Source: Maniola hyperantus (Eukaryota > Arthropoda > Insecta > Lepidoptera > Nymphalidae). From it: a DNA stretch of 64,000 nt. The stretch covers positions 3,588,654-3,652,653 of the forward strand of contig NC_048557.2 in NCBI RefSeq assembly GCF_902806685.2, given 5' to 3'. Positions within the stretch are counted from its first letter, which is position 1; each line of letters opens with the position of its first letter. Of the stretch, positions 10,976-25,700 are shown in pieces. The notes under the pieces were generated by a model. That model worked only from the letters and a program-made list of their open reading frames with translations, was not told the DNA's origin and searched no databases. Made by a program: the position numbers and the translations under genes.

Positions 10976-12624
10976 ATGGTGTCTGATGACCTTTGTAAAG
11001 AAGAGAAGAAGGGAGGGAGGAGATGGTGAGTTCTTCTGTCCAGTATCTAGGAACATAGTTTTTAACAATTTTCGTAAAATTAAACTTCGCTTTTTAATTA
11101 TATTCTTTATCTTATACCTTATACGCCATTTTTTTTAAACCGGTAGATTAAAAACCCCCGTTCTTCTTTGTGGAAGTCAGTCAAAAACCATGTGGTACGA
11201 TATTTTAAATTTATAATTACTGCACTTGCATAATAATTATATCAAATATAGATTAAACTGACATCCGTTGAAAAATAAATGATGGGAATAATACAAGTTT
11301 CCGTACGACTGCCTTATCCGCTCAATTACGTGTACAAAAACATTAGTCAACACCAAAAAATTTTATGTATCCATTGCTTGTTATTAGTAGAAATTTCATC
11401 TTAAAGGCCATAGAAATAGAGCAATGGATAGTTAATTTAACAGTGAGTTTCTAAACCGGTTTCGTGTACTGAATGCAATTATTGCTAAAATTAGTGCCGC
11501 GCGGTTGTTTTGCACTCCAAAGAAACCATTGTTCGACCGATTCGATATGTCTCGAGTGGTATACTTATCTTGTTAATAAAACTAATTGGACTGCAGATAT
11601 GGGAAGGTTGATAAGGAGTAAACTTTCCGTAATAATTATTCCCTGATATTCTACTATAAAGATTTCATTTACCTATGCAACTCTGGTAACGAGCCGAAAT
11701 TTTAATATTTGCTAGCGTTCTGGTTACACCCTGTATAAGTCAGTCAGTTAGTCAGGACTTTGAAATTTGTATATACAGATAGGTACATAACTACATACCT
11801 ATAAATACCTGATAGGCACTTTATGATTAATCTGCTTATCCCTACTTGTTCAGAGTGGTGACTCGTTCTGAGAGGAGACCTGTGCTCTTTAGCGTGGCCA
11901 GATGAGATGATAACGATGATAAATTAAGTACCTAAGTATTATAATGTCTAGACATGCGGTTAACCACAAGTAACTCGATGGAAAGTGATTAAATAAACAT
12001 TTTCTCCTATTCATAATATTTGCCTGAAACAAAACTCTGTCTTTTTTCCCCGGCACTTTTGGTTAACTTTTGGTGCATTTATTACTTGTGTTTTGGTCAT
12101 CAAGCGACACCTTCTAAAATACTACAGAATATGTTTTCACATTTAAATTTTGCTTTTAATATTTTCACAGGCGTTCAAAAAGCAAAAATAAAAATCGAAT
12201 CGAGAGCTTTGAGCGTTATTTGAACCAACTAAAAGAAGATGGCGTTAGTTGTCGTTTAAATCGTGCAATAACATTACACTATAAATAAACCTCTTAAATA
12301 AGATCTATGGCTATACAAACAATGATTAAACGAACTTACCCGGGCTTTGTCCGAAGTAAGAATTTTTGAAAAGTACCGTAATGGAAAAGGTGAGTGGGGA
12401 CTGGTGACTGACTGACTGATTGATCTATCAAGGTATCAAGTATCAACGCACAGCACAAACTACTGGACTGGACGGATCGGGCTGTACTATACCTACTGTA
12501 CACGAGTCTCGTTTGAGATTTTCACTTGCGCCGCTTGTCCACCTATCACCTGTGTAGGTGAACTAGGTGGTAGGTATCTGAAATCTACTTTTGCCTGTTC
12601 ACTCTTGATATGAAGGTAATTTAA
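10976..12624. other. Intergenic, no gene seen
   Basis: Mostly unique sequence. A fragment at about 11098-11190 resembles the family-B tail. At 11716-11740 gcgttctggttacaccctgt matches one end of the TIR element at 44932-45242, so a solitary end lies here. Confidence 0.4.
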
Positions 12625-12800
12625 AAGTGGAGGGGAACACTGATGCTGGAAGGGCATTCGGTCTTCTAGCGAGGTTCGAATTAAAAACGAGGAAGCAAAT
12701 CGCTTTGTACGTGTCTGTGGGATCTCGACTACGAACAGATACAGAACTTGACGATGCCTTGCGATACCTACGATAATTGAAAGGAATAGAATCAAGACAA
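12625..12800. repeat. Interspersed repeat family R, copy 1
   Basis: Contains gctggaagggcattcggt, followed by tttgtacgtgtctgtgggat and ctcgactacgaacagata. A related arrangement at 25660-25900 (gctggaagagcattccaca, cgtacgagtagattggatg) indicates a dispersed family. Confidence 0.5.
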
Positions 12801-13022
12801 AATGTTCCTTGGGCACACTCGACCGAAATATCGAGGGTATACTGCTATGACCCAATAAGGCTTTATTGAGTTGGGTCAGAATTTTAGCTGTTCATACTTC
12901 ATACCCCAACATACTCGTATCCTCGGTACTCTGCAGAGTGTAGATTATCGATAAACAAGCAACTTTGCGGCGCAGCGACGCGATGTTCCAAACTTTGAAG
13001 TTTAGAATTGACCACCGCTTCA

Positions 13023-13235
13023 TCCATACTAATATTATAAATGCGAAAGTGTGTCTGTCTGTCTACCAGCCTTTCACGGCCTATGCGTTCAACCGATTTT
13101 GACGAAATTTGGTGCAGAGATAGCTTGGGTACCGGTGAAGACATAGGCTACTTTTATCTCGGCAAATCAAAGAGTTTTCATGGGATTTTTAAAAACCTAT
13201 ATCCACGCGAACGAAATCGTGGGCATCATCTAGTC
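13023..13235. repeat. Family C repeat
   Basis: Begins catactaatattataaatgc, contains gacataggctacttttatc, and ends aatcgtgggcatcatctagt. It is a nearly full copy upstream of mesh. Confidence 0.8.
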
Positions 13236-13787
13236 ATGACGTGCTATTTCTAGCGTGACGATCCACGGAATCCAGTATCTCAATCTCATACTTGGCAGAA
13301 TTGTTACACCACACCACCACATAAATTGTTACAGTTCCTACCATGGGGTATTATCTTAATACAAGGTAGGAAGCTGTTCCAGCCTAAAATACAGCTATAT
13401 TTTGTTGAAGATGCTAAGTTTCTTGCCAGCTCTTTTTGCTATGGATTCGATGCATTGTTGCATTAATGAGGTTGAACGACTGCCCTAAATGTGTCAATGT
13501 GTCACACAAAACCTTAATTACAGGTGCAAAGTAAATACAGAGGCCCTACAGGGCAGGTGGATTATTACAAAGAATTTGGCACACCCAACGCGACGTTCCT
13601 ATTTGATATCTTATCATATTTACTCGAGATAACGGGTGGTTATTGAGCACACAATGTACAAACACTCCAGTCTCGGACTACAATACTGAAGAACCTGTCG
13701 TCGATGCAAAAAACCTTATCAATGAGATAACAGGGGCAAAGGACTGAAAATAATGTGATTGAAGAAAAGTGTGCTAGTGAAGGAACT
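13236..13787 (+). promoter_or_regulatory. Likely 5' region of mesh
   Basis: Unique sequence directly upstream of the mesh start codon. No TATA box or other clear core element could be picked out; further upstream non-coding exons are possible. Confidence 0.35.
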
Positions 13788-16700
13788 ATGGGTTTTAAAC
13801 TTAAATTAGTTGTTATAGTAACATTAGTAATAAGTGCCAGTGTTTTAGGACAAGACGAAATAGTGAATGAAAATGAAAGGACTGGAAGTGAAAATGGAGA
13901 TAAAGCTGCAAATCCAGAAGGCGTCATCGCTGCAGCCACAGAAGAAACCGTAAACGATGCACTGGTAGATTTAGTAGAACAAAGAGAGACATTAGAAGTA
14001 AAAAGTGGGAAGTATCAAGTTTTAAACGATGGTTTAGTCGGCGATACACCTACAAATCTGGAAGCCGTTGATTTTGGATCAAGCGATTCCCAAAATGAGC
14101 GTCAAGTGATAGCTCCACCTGGTACTACTTACCCAACAACTTCAGAATATGGTAAGATCATCATCATACCACTACTGCTGGATATAGGTAAAGTAGGAAT
14201 TTCAACTCCACACACCGCAGCTGATGTCGGGCGATATGTTGTCTTTTAAAACGAACTTAACTGAAATAATTAGTCACCAAAAAAACCGGCCAAGTGCGAG
14301 TCGGCTCGCGCAATGAGGGTTCCGTAGTACAGTCGTATTTTTTCGACATTTTGCACGATAATTCAAAAACTATGATGCACAAAAATAAATAAAATCTGTT
14401 TTAGAATGTACAGGTGAAGACCTTTCATATGATACCCCACTTGATATAGTTATCTTACTTATAAAATTAAAAATACTATATATTAATTCATGACCACAAT
14501 TTAATTTTTTTTGTGTGATCTAACCCTAAATTCACGGTTTTCAGATTTTTCCCCAGATGTCAGCTATAAGATCTACCTACCTGCCAAATTTCATGATTCT
14601 AGGTCAACGGGGAGTACCCTGTAGGTTTCTTGACAGACAGACAGACAACAAAGTGATCCTATAAGGGTTCCGTTTTTCCTTTTGAGGTACGGAACCCTAA
14701 AAACCAAGAAATGCGTTTTATTCAGCGAAAGTCGCCGAACAAACGATTGAATACTTAGTAAGCGACAGATCGAAATGGCAATTGGGGGGGAACGCCAACA
14801 GTCTGCGCACTAACCCGGTGCGGGATATCGCAGATGAAGTGCGGGTGTACGGGGCTTCCCCCCGCCTCATACCCCGTGTGCCATCTCGACCTGTCGCGTA
14901 CTGTACTTAAAAGCTCTCTGATAGCAAGAATTATGATAAATCTATCAGTCATATTCTTTATCTAATAGGTACATGCATATTTTAGCTGTTGAAAAACAAT
15001 TCATAGAACTAAACCCATTGTCTAAAACAATAACTTCTTTGCTTGCTCTTATCAGTAGGAACAATATTCTGCGTTAGTTAGATATTCAGTAAATGAGGAT
15101 TTCAATAGAAAGAGGTTTGATGGTGCAAGAAGTTAAAAAGTCTATTTGTATAATACAGCATTTTGAAAATGCGTAGGAAAAGATGATTTCTTTATATCTT
15201 TGTTATACCTATTTTACTCCCTTCACAACTGCTCTCGCACTGCCAAGGGTCACTGGTAGTGGTCTCTTATAGAGATAAAAGAACTTCCCTGTCCCCTTTT
15301 TCTTTCATTTTCTCTTTATTGTTTCAACTTTCTGGTACAAATCAGTACCCCTATTTCAGTACCCTTATTATAAATGCGAAAGTGTGTTTGTTGTTTTATT
15401 GGTTTGTCCTTCAATCACGTCGCGAAAGAGCAACAGATCGACGTGATGTTTTGCATGAGTATAGTTAAAGACGGAGAGTGACGTAGGCTACTTTTTATCC
15501 CGGAAAATTCAAGAGTTCCCAATAGACTTTTAAAAACCTAATTTTACGCGGAAGTCGCAGGCATCAGCTAGTAAAAAGTAAAAAAAAAAGGATAGAATAA
15601 GTAAATATAAAGAAAGGTAAAGGAGAATATTAGGGAGGAAACCAAGTATTTGCCTATTAGATGAGAAGAGAGAAGAAGAGGCCATCAAAAGAGCTAACGA
15701 GTACTATCGGTGGAATGTTGGCAGTCGAGGATGAGTCAAGAAATGAGTCAGTGATGAATTAAATCACTGTGCACATAAACGCTCTGCATCCATTGATAAA
15801 GCATAAAGTACATTCACTCGTAAATAACTGTCATGTTTACAGAAGATTAATGAGACTGATCTTAATTTCTACATTTTTGATGATCTTATAATAGCACGGC
15901 TTAGTATCTACTACAACTAGTATCATAACTCTATGACTACAAGTCCCGGAAATTGTAAATGAGCGTGGCCGCCATTTTAGTGACGTCAGCACTAGACTGA
16001 AGTTTCGAGCTGATGGTATATTTTTATTTCGGCTGACGTCAAAATAACGTCTAACTGTTAATGAGACATGGTTCCAGCGCAATAGTAATTTACGGGACTT
16101 ATAAGTATGTCACGTAAGGTACCGTAAATTCAACATGAGATAGATTTCTAAAAGTGCTTGTAGAGCTGATGTTTTAATTTAAACTACTTAGATATTACAG
16201 TCTTGGCAGACTGTTTTTAGGGTTCTGTGCCTCAAAAGGAAAAAAGGAACCCTTATAGGATCACTTCGTTGTCAGTCTGTCGTGTCTGTCAAGAAACCTA
16301 TAGGGTACTTCCCATAGAAAGTAAGAGGGGGCTTCCAATATCAATGGTCCCGTTGACCTAGAATCATGAAATTCGGCAGGGAGGTAGGTCTTATAGCACA
16401 CGTAAGGGGAAAATCCGAAAAACCGCGAATTTGTGGTTATGTCACAAAAAAATCTATTTATGAACAAATAATTTACTAATTTCAACTTTCAAGTAAGACT
16501 AATATACCAAGTGGGGTATCATAATATGAAGGGCTTTACCTGTATATTCTAAAAAAGATTTTTATTTATTTTTATGCATAATAGTTTTTGATTTATCGTG
16601 CAAAAAATACGACTAGAATAGAATATATTTTTATTCAAGTAAACTTTTACAAGTGCTTTTGACTCGTCAACTAGTTAAATTTACCACTGGTTCGGAATGC

Positions 16701-19700
16701 CGTTCCTACCGAGAAGAACCAGCAAGAAACTCGGCGGTTGCTCTTTTCAAGAGATCAATTTACAATATTGTTATACCACGTATGGACCCCTCGGACTGTA
16801 GTATGAAACCCTCGGTGCGCGAATCTGACTCGCACTTGGCCGGTTTTTTAATGTAAGGCACGTAAGGCCTCTACGAATTCCATATATGACTCAAATCGAG
16901 CTAAGTACATTGTTTATCTGCCCTGATAAAATACGGAGCCCTTATCTCTACCTAATTATCTTCATCGGGCTTTGATAAATAAACCTGCAATGTGAAATTG
17001 CTGTTTACGTTAGAACTAATTCTAGTTTTAGGTGCATATTAGGAACTATTTTAGGAACCAACTATATTTGGTTCGGTTATTATAATAATTGTAAGGTGCG
17101 GTTGTTATCGTAGATAAGTATATATATACTTGTACATAATGCTAATGATGATAATAACGATACTAAAATAATATTTAGTACTGATGTCTGTTATGTCTAG
17201 AGACCGGATTATATGCAACATAAAAAGCTTGTTATATGCATGCAAATATGCATGAAAAATGCTTGAAATATGCACAAAAATGCTTGAAATATGCACAAAA
17301 AATCGCAGAATATGCGAAATTAAATGATTGCATTGTTGCAACAAGGATACCATACTGCCACGTGACCCGTAGGGAGACTTCCTAAAACCTGCATCAATCA
17401 TTATTACAATCGCAATTATTGTGATTGGCTGAATTTGTGCTATTCTTTTTGCAACAATGTATTGTAGCCAATAGTAAGCGAGTGTCAACCAATCGGATGT
17501 GATTGCGATCGTGACATTGTAGCTGTCATTCTACCGCAATCACGCAGCTGACTACCGGATAGTCCCCATCGCTTCCTCGCCGCTGGCTAACAGGAGCTCG
17601 CCAGGCCATCTCTGGCGGGCTCGATCTCACCGAGCGGCGGGCGAAAGCTTCACGGATATACCACAGCGGGCTATAGAGCGAGCCGAGAATACGCGGGCTT
17701 GATCGCACTGCAGTGCGCTTCCGGCTTTGACACCAACTGACCAGTGGTCACACCCCGCGACCCTCCTGTAGTTGCAGGCGATGTTGCAATCACTGTAAAG
17801 GGCCAACGCCTTGAACAGTTACCCTGGGATGGGACCCACCAGGGTCCACGTGGACGACTCGACTGCGTAATACTTAATGATTGATGCAGGATTTCTGGAA
17901 TTGACCTGCTGGATATAAGTATTCAACATGACGTGACCATGAGTCATGGCATCTCGTTATACTTAAAGACGGATGCTAATATGACTAGGTATACGTAAAA
18001 CAAAGAATTTACTAATAACAAGCTGACATCACCCGTACTAGGAATAACTGTTGAATGATATGAAAGTGATAACGATAAGCTATCAATATTATCAGAGCTC
18101 GTCGATATTACATTAGACTTCTACCGGCCTCTACTGAATATATCTAGCAATACAAAATTTTATGGCAAGGTAAATTTTGCGATTATCTACAAAACTTATT
18201 CCAGTTTTGAAAATAAAAGAAAAGCGGGTACCCATTAGAATCTTAATATTGGCTTAGTATTCTTCCTCTTCTTACAAACATCTTTGTTATAATATTTCTA
18301 TTGTTTTGGTTTTGATGTACAATAAAGAGTAAATTACTTTACTTTACTCGTCACAATCCACGCCTTGCTCTTTGTCAGGTTCAGGTTTTATCTGGCATGG
18401 AGTAATGCTGCTACTTTTGGGATGACTTAGAATTAGACTTCTTTTCTTTCTTTCTTTCTTTGCCCTGGGCTGGTTTTCGCACTTAAAATATTAAACTTCT
18501 TAAAATAAAATTCTTAAATTAGACTTCTTCTTAATTCTTAATGGGAATTAAGTTTCTTTAACCGTATAACCCTTAGTGGAGACCGCGTTTAAGCAAGCGT
18601 AGTGTGGGACGCCCTCCAGCACGATGGACCGACGATATAAAGAGGCTGGCGGGAAGTGGCTGGATGAGGAAGGCTGAGGACCGGGTGTGGTGGCGCTCTT
18701 TAGGGAAGGCCTATGTCCAACAGTGGACGTCCACAGGCTGATGATGATGATGATGAACCTTATAAGTATAGGTTATAACCTAAATACCTTCAACGCTAGA
18801 GTGAATATTCATCTTCTAGGTCAGCGTGCTCCAACCTATAGACCTCATCATTACTTTTTATCAGGCATGATTGCCGTCAAGTGCAGGCCTATCTCTCAAT
18901 AAAAATAATAAGTAAAAACAAGGTAATGGCAGTTAATATCAGAGCCTCAATAGGTCAACCGGTAAAGGAGTGGACTGAAAACCGAAAGGTCGACGGTTCA
19001 AACCCCGCCCGTTGCACTATTGTCGTACCTACTCCTAGCACAAGCCTGACGCTTAGTTGGAGAGGAAAGGGGAATATTAGTCATTTAACATGGCAAATAT
19101 TTAAAAAATGCATCTTGGGTACAATGCCTCGCTGCGGTGGTCTCGATGAGGTTTTAGATTTAATTTAATTTATTTTAGTTTTAATTTAATATTGTTTTCT
19201 TTTTTTTTAGATTTAAGTTTATTAATAGTTTATTTGTTTCCATCTTCAAGTAATTTTTAAAAAATATATATATATATATAATATTGTAGTGATTTGCGTA
19301 TGCTGTGATAACCTGTAATAAAGCTGTGCATTTATCATGTAACCCTAAGATAATGTAAAGTATTATATACCTATTCATCTATTAGTTGGATCTTAATAGT
19401 AAAATAATATATTTAATATTTCAGACTACATCGATGGCAGAGTCCTACCTGATACCAGCTACCAAAACAATGGCCAGCCTTACGTCATCACTCAACAAAG
19501 GCTGGCCCAAATTCGATCTAACTTCATGTACTGGTTCTACGATCGCGGAGGTAATGAGGATATTGGGGATTACCAAAGAGACATCCACACATCAACACCA
19601 CAGATTCACAAGAACTTCAATTTCCAACTGCCGTTCTTTGGGTTCAGATTTAATTATACAAGAGTAAGTGAAGGTTTCTTTTAATCTCTACCTTATTCTA

Positions 19701-22700
19701 GAACATTTATTATGTAAATGTGATCAAAGTCCTGCAGATGATCTAAAACTGACCAAGTTTCTTCTATAGTAAAGGCTCATCATCATCATCATCATCATCA
19801 TCATGATCAACCCATAGCCAGCTCACTACAGAGCACAGGTCTCCTCTCAGTATGAGAAGGGTTTGGCCATAGTCACGCTGGCCAAGTGCGGATTGGTAGA
19901 CTTCACACACCTTTGAGAACATTATGGAGAACTCTCAGGCATGCAGGTTTCCTCACGATGTTTTCCTTCACCGTTAAAGCAAGTGATATTTAATTACTTA
20001 AAACGCACATAACTCCGAAAAGTTAGAGGTGCGTGCCCGGGATCAAACCCCCGACCTCCCGAATAGGAGGCGGACGTCGTAACCACTAGGCTATCATAGC
20101 CGTGAGTTAGGGTTAGAGTCACCTAATGCTCAACATCAGAAGCAGAATTTGTTTTTAAGTATGTCTCATATTCTAGTTTTGTGTATATACCACCGATTTT
20201 AAGCTACGATATCTTGAAATTGTTAAATTAAAATGTATATCATCAATTCTATTTAGAGCATTTGTGTTTTAGACCTTATCTACCCAACCATTTAAGAAAG
20301 TCATACCTAGCTTTCAGTAACACTAAATTCACATCTCTTTTCAGTTGTCCATGAACGGCTATCTCTACTTCAGCGATCCACCAGACCACTACACCTACCC
20401 ATTATCTTTCCCCATGAAAGACTGGCCTACAATAAATGACCCTTCCTTCATCGGTATCTTCTTCAGCAAGTGTCGTATTGGAAGCCAGCGGCCTGAGGAC
20501 CCAGATCAAAGAAGACCGGGTGTTTATTTTAGAATGGACAGAGATTTACAGGTTGGTACTTAGTTTTGGAAGTTTCTTACCTATATTATATAGTCTATTT
20601 TATGAAATAACTTAAAGGAAAAGCAAACCATTCTTTGCAAAACTTGCTGCGTCAGAAGACCATGGATGTTTTTAAGAGCCTTATTTATGATTTATTCTTG
20701 CATTACGTTGCATCAAAAAATCAATTGCTTCTTTGATTTGATCCTCCTGTTTGCTTTTTTAAACTTTATACTTGACTAGCTTATCCCCGCGACTTCGTCC
20801 GCGTGGACTATACAAATTTCATCCCCCTATTTTAGCCCCTAGAGTTGAACTTTCAAAAATCCTTTCTTGGCGGACATCTACGTCCTAATAGATAGCTATG
20901 GCTATGGCTACATGCTAAATTTCAGCCCGATCCATCCAGTAGTTTAAGTTGAGCGTTGATAAATCAGTCAGTCAGTCAGTCAGCTTTTCCTTTTATGTAT
21001 ACTATTTTTTTTAAATCGCAGTGGAAATCGATATCGTTCTGGATCAAATAGGTAAGACATAATATGAATAATTTTCAGGAACATATTGTATTCTTTTTTA
21101 CTTTGTAGACACGTACTGACCAACTTGGTGTGGAAATGAGGGAACGCATCACGTGGGATATCCGTGAGGGTGTCATCGGCTCTGAAGCCTTCTTCCCCAA
21201 ACATGCCATCACGATTACTTGGAAGAATATGTCCTTTGCTGGTGGTATTGATAACGCTTTATTTACGGTGAGTTTAAAGTTTTACATATTACTGTCATCC
21301 ACTTTAACATCTGCACTTCTACACAGACAAAATTTCACGGACTCGTTGCTAATAGGCTACTAGGAAATGAAATGTCCTCTCGGCTTCCATTTTCCCTGCC
21401 AGATGCAATGCCTTCTAGTCCAAGTATTTCCAATTAAAGTCATCCAGTCCAATCTATGTTTAAAATTTTAAGCCTCTGATTCATTGGAAAGTCAGTTTTA
21501 AAATATTACAAAATTTGTATCGAAATGACGACCAAACAACCAAACTAGCAAACGCATTAGCGGTTCCTCTGGTACTGCAAATGTTCGTGGGCGGCAGTAA
21601 TCACTTAACTTCAGGTGACCCGTCTGCTTGTTTGCTCGCTATTTTTATTTTAACAACAAAAAAACAGACACGAAAGTGAGTTAATATTGTATTATCATCT
21701 TCCGATTTAAGTATGCTTAAAACTTCAAGGCTTTAGCATATCGGGAAACAAGCCTCAAGCTCACTCACCAGAAAGTTAGTTTAAAATCGATCAGGTACAA
21801 AATTTGTCCCGTACAGACAAACAAAGAAACAAACAGACCGACAGAAAGCGATTTAATAAAAACGTGGTATGGGTTCACCACCTGAGGTATGATTCTCTAA
21901 CCTTTTACAGACAAACTCCTTCCAAATGGTACTGGCGACAGATGAAGTATTTACATATGCGATCTTCAACTACCTCGAGATCAATTGGAGCTCCCACACT
22001 GAAGCTGGTGGTGATACCACCACTGGGGAAGGTGGTGTCCCAGCTTATGTAAGTGAATATGAAGTTAGAATAATTGTACATTTAAAATTAAATAAAACGG
22101 ATGCCTGTACGCTTAAAACTGCTACAGATCGCATAGCTTTAGTAGCAACTACTTACTTTTAGCTACATCATTGGAAGAAATAGTACCTAGCCGAAGCTCA
22201 AAAAAAGATAAATCTGTTAGAAAAGGTGCTTCAATTATATAAGGGAAACGGGACCTAATATGGGACACAACGTGCGTTGATACATTGGGACCGTCTCATA
22301 TTATCAGGGAGACAGCATCAAGACCGGGAGCTGCAGCAGAAATGGCTGAAACGAGTGTTACATTTTTCTTTCGTTTGCCGTGTAGATCCTGGGGCCATAG
22401 TCTTTGGTGTAACAAAATTACGAGACATTTCACCGCGGTTAATATTCTCATCTGGTGACAGAAGGGCTGGCTCATTTTTAGCGCAAAGGATCAGCCTGGC
22501 CGATTTTCTTAACTGTAAGTTTGTAAGCTGGTTTTCATTGAACTTTTATTTTGTGCCGTAGATTGGTTTCAACGCGGGCAACGCGACACGCAGCTACGAA
22601 TACAAGCCTTACTCCCAAGCGTCGGTGCTCCGAGACTTGACCGGAAGAGGCTGGGCTAACGGCTTCCCAGGACGACACATCTTCAGGATTGACGAGAACA

Positions 22701-25700
22701 TCCTTATGGGCACTTGTAATAAGGATATAGGTACATAATTATATTATAATTACCTATTCACTTTTTTAAATTAGTAATTAGCAATTATTATCTTCATGAA
22801 GAAGAAAAAAAAATACTCTAAGGAATTCGCGTAATTGCAAAGGTTTTTTGCAAATCCAAAAAGCATTTTGTGCAGGCTCTCTATCTTGAGATCTATATAG
22901 AGCATACTTTAACTTTGCTCAGACTTAAGACATTGTTGAAATGAATCAGCATAATATTGCTGACATAAATCTGTCTCGTTTTAGCTGAAACTTAAGTCTG
23001 AGCAAGGTCAGAATACGCTCTAAATATCTCAGCTTCAGACTTTTAAGTGTCGCACTAGGGGACCATATGACGTATTTTAGTTATAGTGTATAACTGAGTA
23101 GGCTTCATTTCTTAAAATAGAAATAGCGAGCAAACGAGCAGGCGGGTCACCTGATCTTACCGCCTGATTACCGCCACCCATGAACATTTGCAGCACCAGA
23201 GGAACTGCCAATGCGTTGCCAGCCTTTCAGGAATTTGTTTGCCTGCGATAGTGGAGCGGTGCGAGAGGGATGACAGTTGTCACAAGTCAACGAATCGCTA
23301 AGCTCTCGTCTCACGTCATTACACCTCTTCTGCATCGCTCTCCACAACCGCAGCTATGCGCAGTGCCTGTACCAACTTCGTTTCCTAAAAATGTATTCAT
23401 TTTCAGACGGAGCCAACCTTCCACTAATGTTCGCGCCTGAAAGTGGTAACATGCTTGGTGGCACCATCGTCAACATCACCGGCCCTTGCTTCAAACCGAC
23501 TGACCGGATTTCATGTAGGTTCGACACGGAATCTGTCATCGGTGCCGTTATAGATGAAAACAGAGCTATATGCGTCCAACCACGTTTCTGGCACAATGGT
23601 TATGCCAGATTCGAAATCGCTATCAACAATGAGCCTTATAAGTGGAAGGGGAAATTTTTCGTTGGTAAGAAACACACTTTGTACTGATAACTTTAATATT
23701 CATTCAAAATAGAAATATGCCCTTATTTGCATTTCATGACTACTGGCAAGTAAGTAAAATCTTTGTGAATACGGGTGTCTCAGCGCCAATTCTTGGACCG
23801 AGAAAGCTAAAATTTTTTTGGAATTCACTAAACTTGGACTAAACAGGATTTATAGTTTCACCAAATTCCCAAGCTGCGGTCAGTCGCTAGTGAATAATAT
23901 TATTATCAATTTCTAGAGGTATTCACTATCGACAAATAAAGTTTTTGTAACTTATAAAGGCAAATGAAATATTCCAGAAACTCCTGCAACCGCCACTGAA
24001 AGAATCTTCTTCCCGGATAATGCGGTACATGAGAGGTTACCTCCTGAAGTCCGCATGACTTGGGACCGCTTCAACTTAACAACCAACCTGAATGTCCAGC
24101 TACAGATCAGTTTGTGGGGCTACAAGGAAATTACGATCAGACCGCAACTGGAGTTTATTGATATGATAGAAATGGGAGTTGCCAATACAGGAGAGTATGT
24201 GATAAATCCACAAAACTTCCGCAACAGAGACAATATTATGCACAATGATATGCAGTTTGGGTTTATCCAGATCAATTTGACTACTCCTGAGGTGTATAAA
24301 GGTGTACCGATTTCACCGTAAGTATCGTCTTGCCCACAAGTTATTTATAAAATGTAAAACTAGTCTCCAATTTCGCAACCGTGAAAATGCTTTATTACCC
24401 TGAGTACTTTGTTCTGGAATTCTGTTGAAACTTTTTTTAAGGAGGAGGAGAACAAATACTTTTCTAGTAGTCAGTGGCAAAAATCTGTTCTGGTATTCAG
24501 TTGCAAAAACCTGCATTAACACAATAAACATCCTTAATTGTTAAGTTTTTTTTACCAGGGTGTTATGGAGTAGGCCAATTCCGCTCGGCTGGTACTTCGC
24601 TCCCCAATGGGAGAGAATCCACGGCGCACGCTGGCCCCAAACTATGTGCAACAACTGGCTAAGAAACGACCGCTTCCTCAAGAACTACGCAGCTCAAGTC
24701 TGGGTGTGCCCTTGTACGCTGGAACATGCTTTGCTGGATAAAGGACGCTTTATGCCCGATTTGCATTGTGACAGAGATACAAATCCTACGTGTAGATATC
24801 ATTGGGGCGCTTTGCATTGTGTTAGAAGTGGTTCTCCAAGGTAAGAATAATAACAAAATTCTCTATTTTGTGTTCCTCTAATAATTTATTTAAATTCTTA
24901 TAAGTAACTTTGCCCTGCATTAACAGTCATTCACTCATCTACCAGTTTTTTCTTCTTTCGTGTTTTCTATTAGGCTATAATTTTACCAGCTCAATTGTTA
25001 AGAGATTATTTTTTAAAGAATATCTGAAATAAGTTTTGAGTTATAAACTTTCTTCTCTTTCTCTTCAGTTCTGAAGGATCAGGACAGCAGTGTTGTTATG
25101 ATAAGAATGGTTTCCTCATGCTCTCGTACGACCAGATGTGGGGTTCACAACCTCACCGGTCTCACGACTTTGGATTCACTCCTTACAATGAGGCTAACAA
25201 GGCAAGTTTTTAAGTATTTTAACAAACCAAAAATAAATCAATTACATACGTTATCATTGGCATCAGGTGACTTTATTGTATTCAATAGGTAATCAATTTC
25301 TGGGACTTTTATTGCAATGTCACGTCACAAAAAGAAGCAACTACGATATTAAAACATCTGAAGTTCTAACCTCATTCAAACAACTTTAATCAACGTGACC
25401 ATTAACTTTAACAATTACGTCTGTTCTGCAAAATATTCTTAAAAGTTTTAGTAATTCTTGTTTTTTGTTCTAAGGTCCCGTCTCTATCCCATTGGTTCCA
25501 CGATATGATACCATTCTATCAATGCTGCATGTGGCAAGAGGAACAGGCGGTTGGCTGTGAGACATTCAGGTTTGTATATTTACTAGCACGTTGAGTCTCG
25601 ATGCGACAAATTATTTGTGATAACGTGTTGTTGGTATACATGTGCGTATTGGCATGGCATTTTTTTTATCGAAGGATGGCTTCCGCTTGATGATAATCAT

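Noticed and set aside
12493..12855. 120-codon minus-strand frame
   Set aside because: It overlaps repeat family R and has no recognisable domain or splice context.
13755..13787. Upstream in-frame extension of mesh starting at a GTG codon
   Set aside because: The ATG at 13788 gives a clean signal peptide; the extension would bury it.
14152..14249. Read-through of mesh exon 1 to the stop at 14249
   Set aside because: A GTAAGA donor at 14152 joins in frame with exon 2. The read-through sequence is not NIDO-related.
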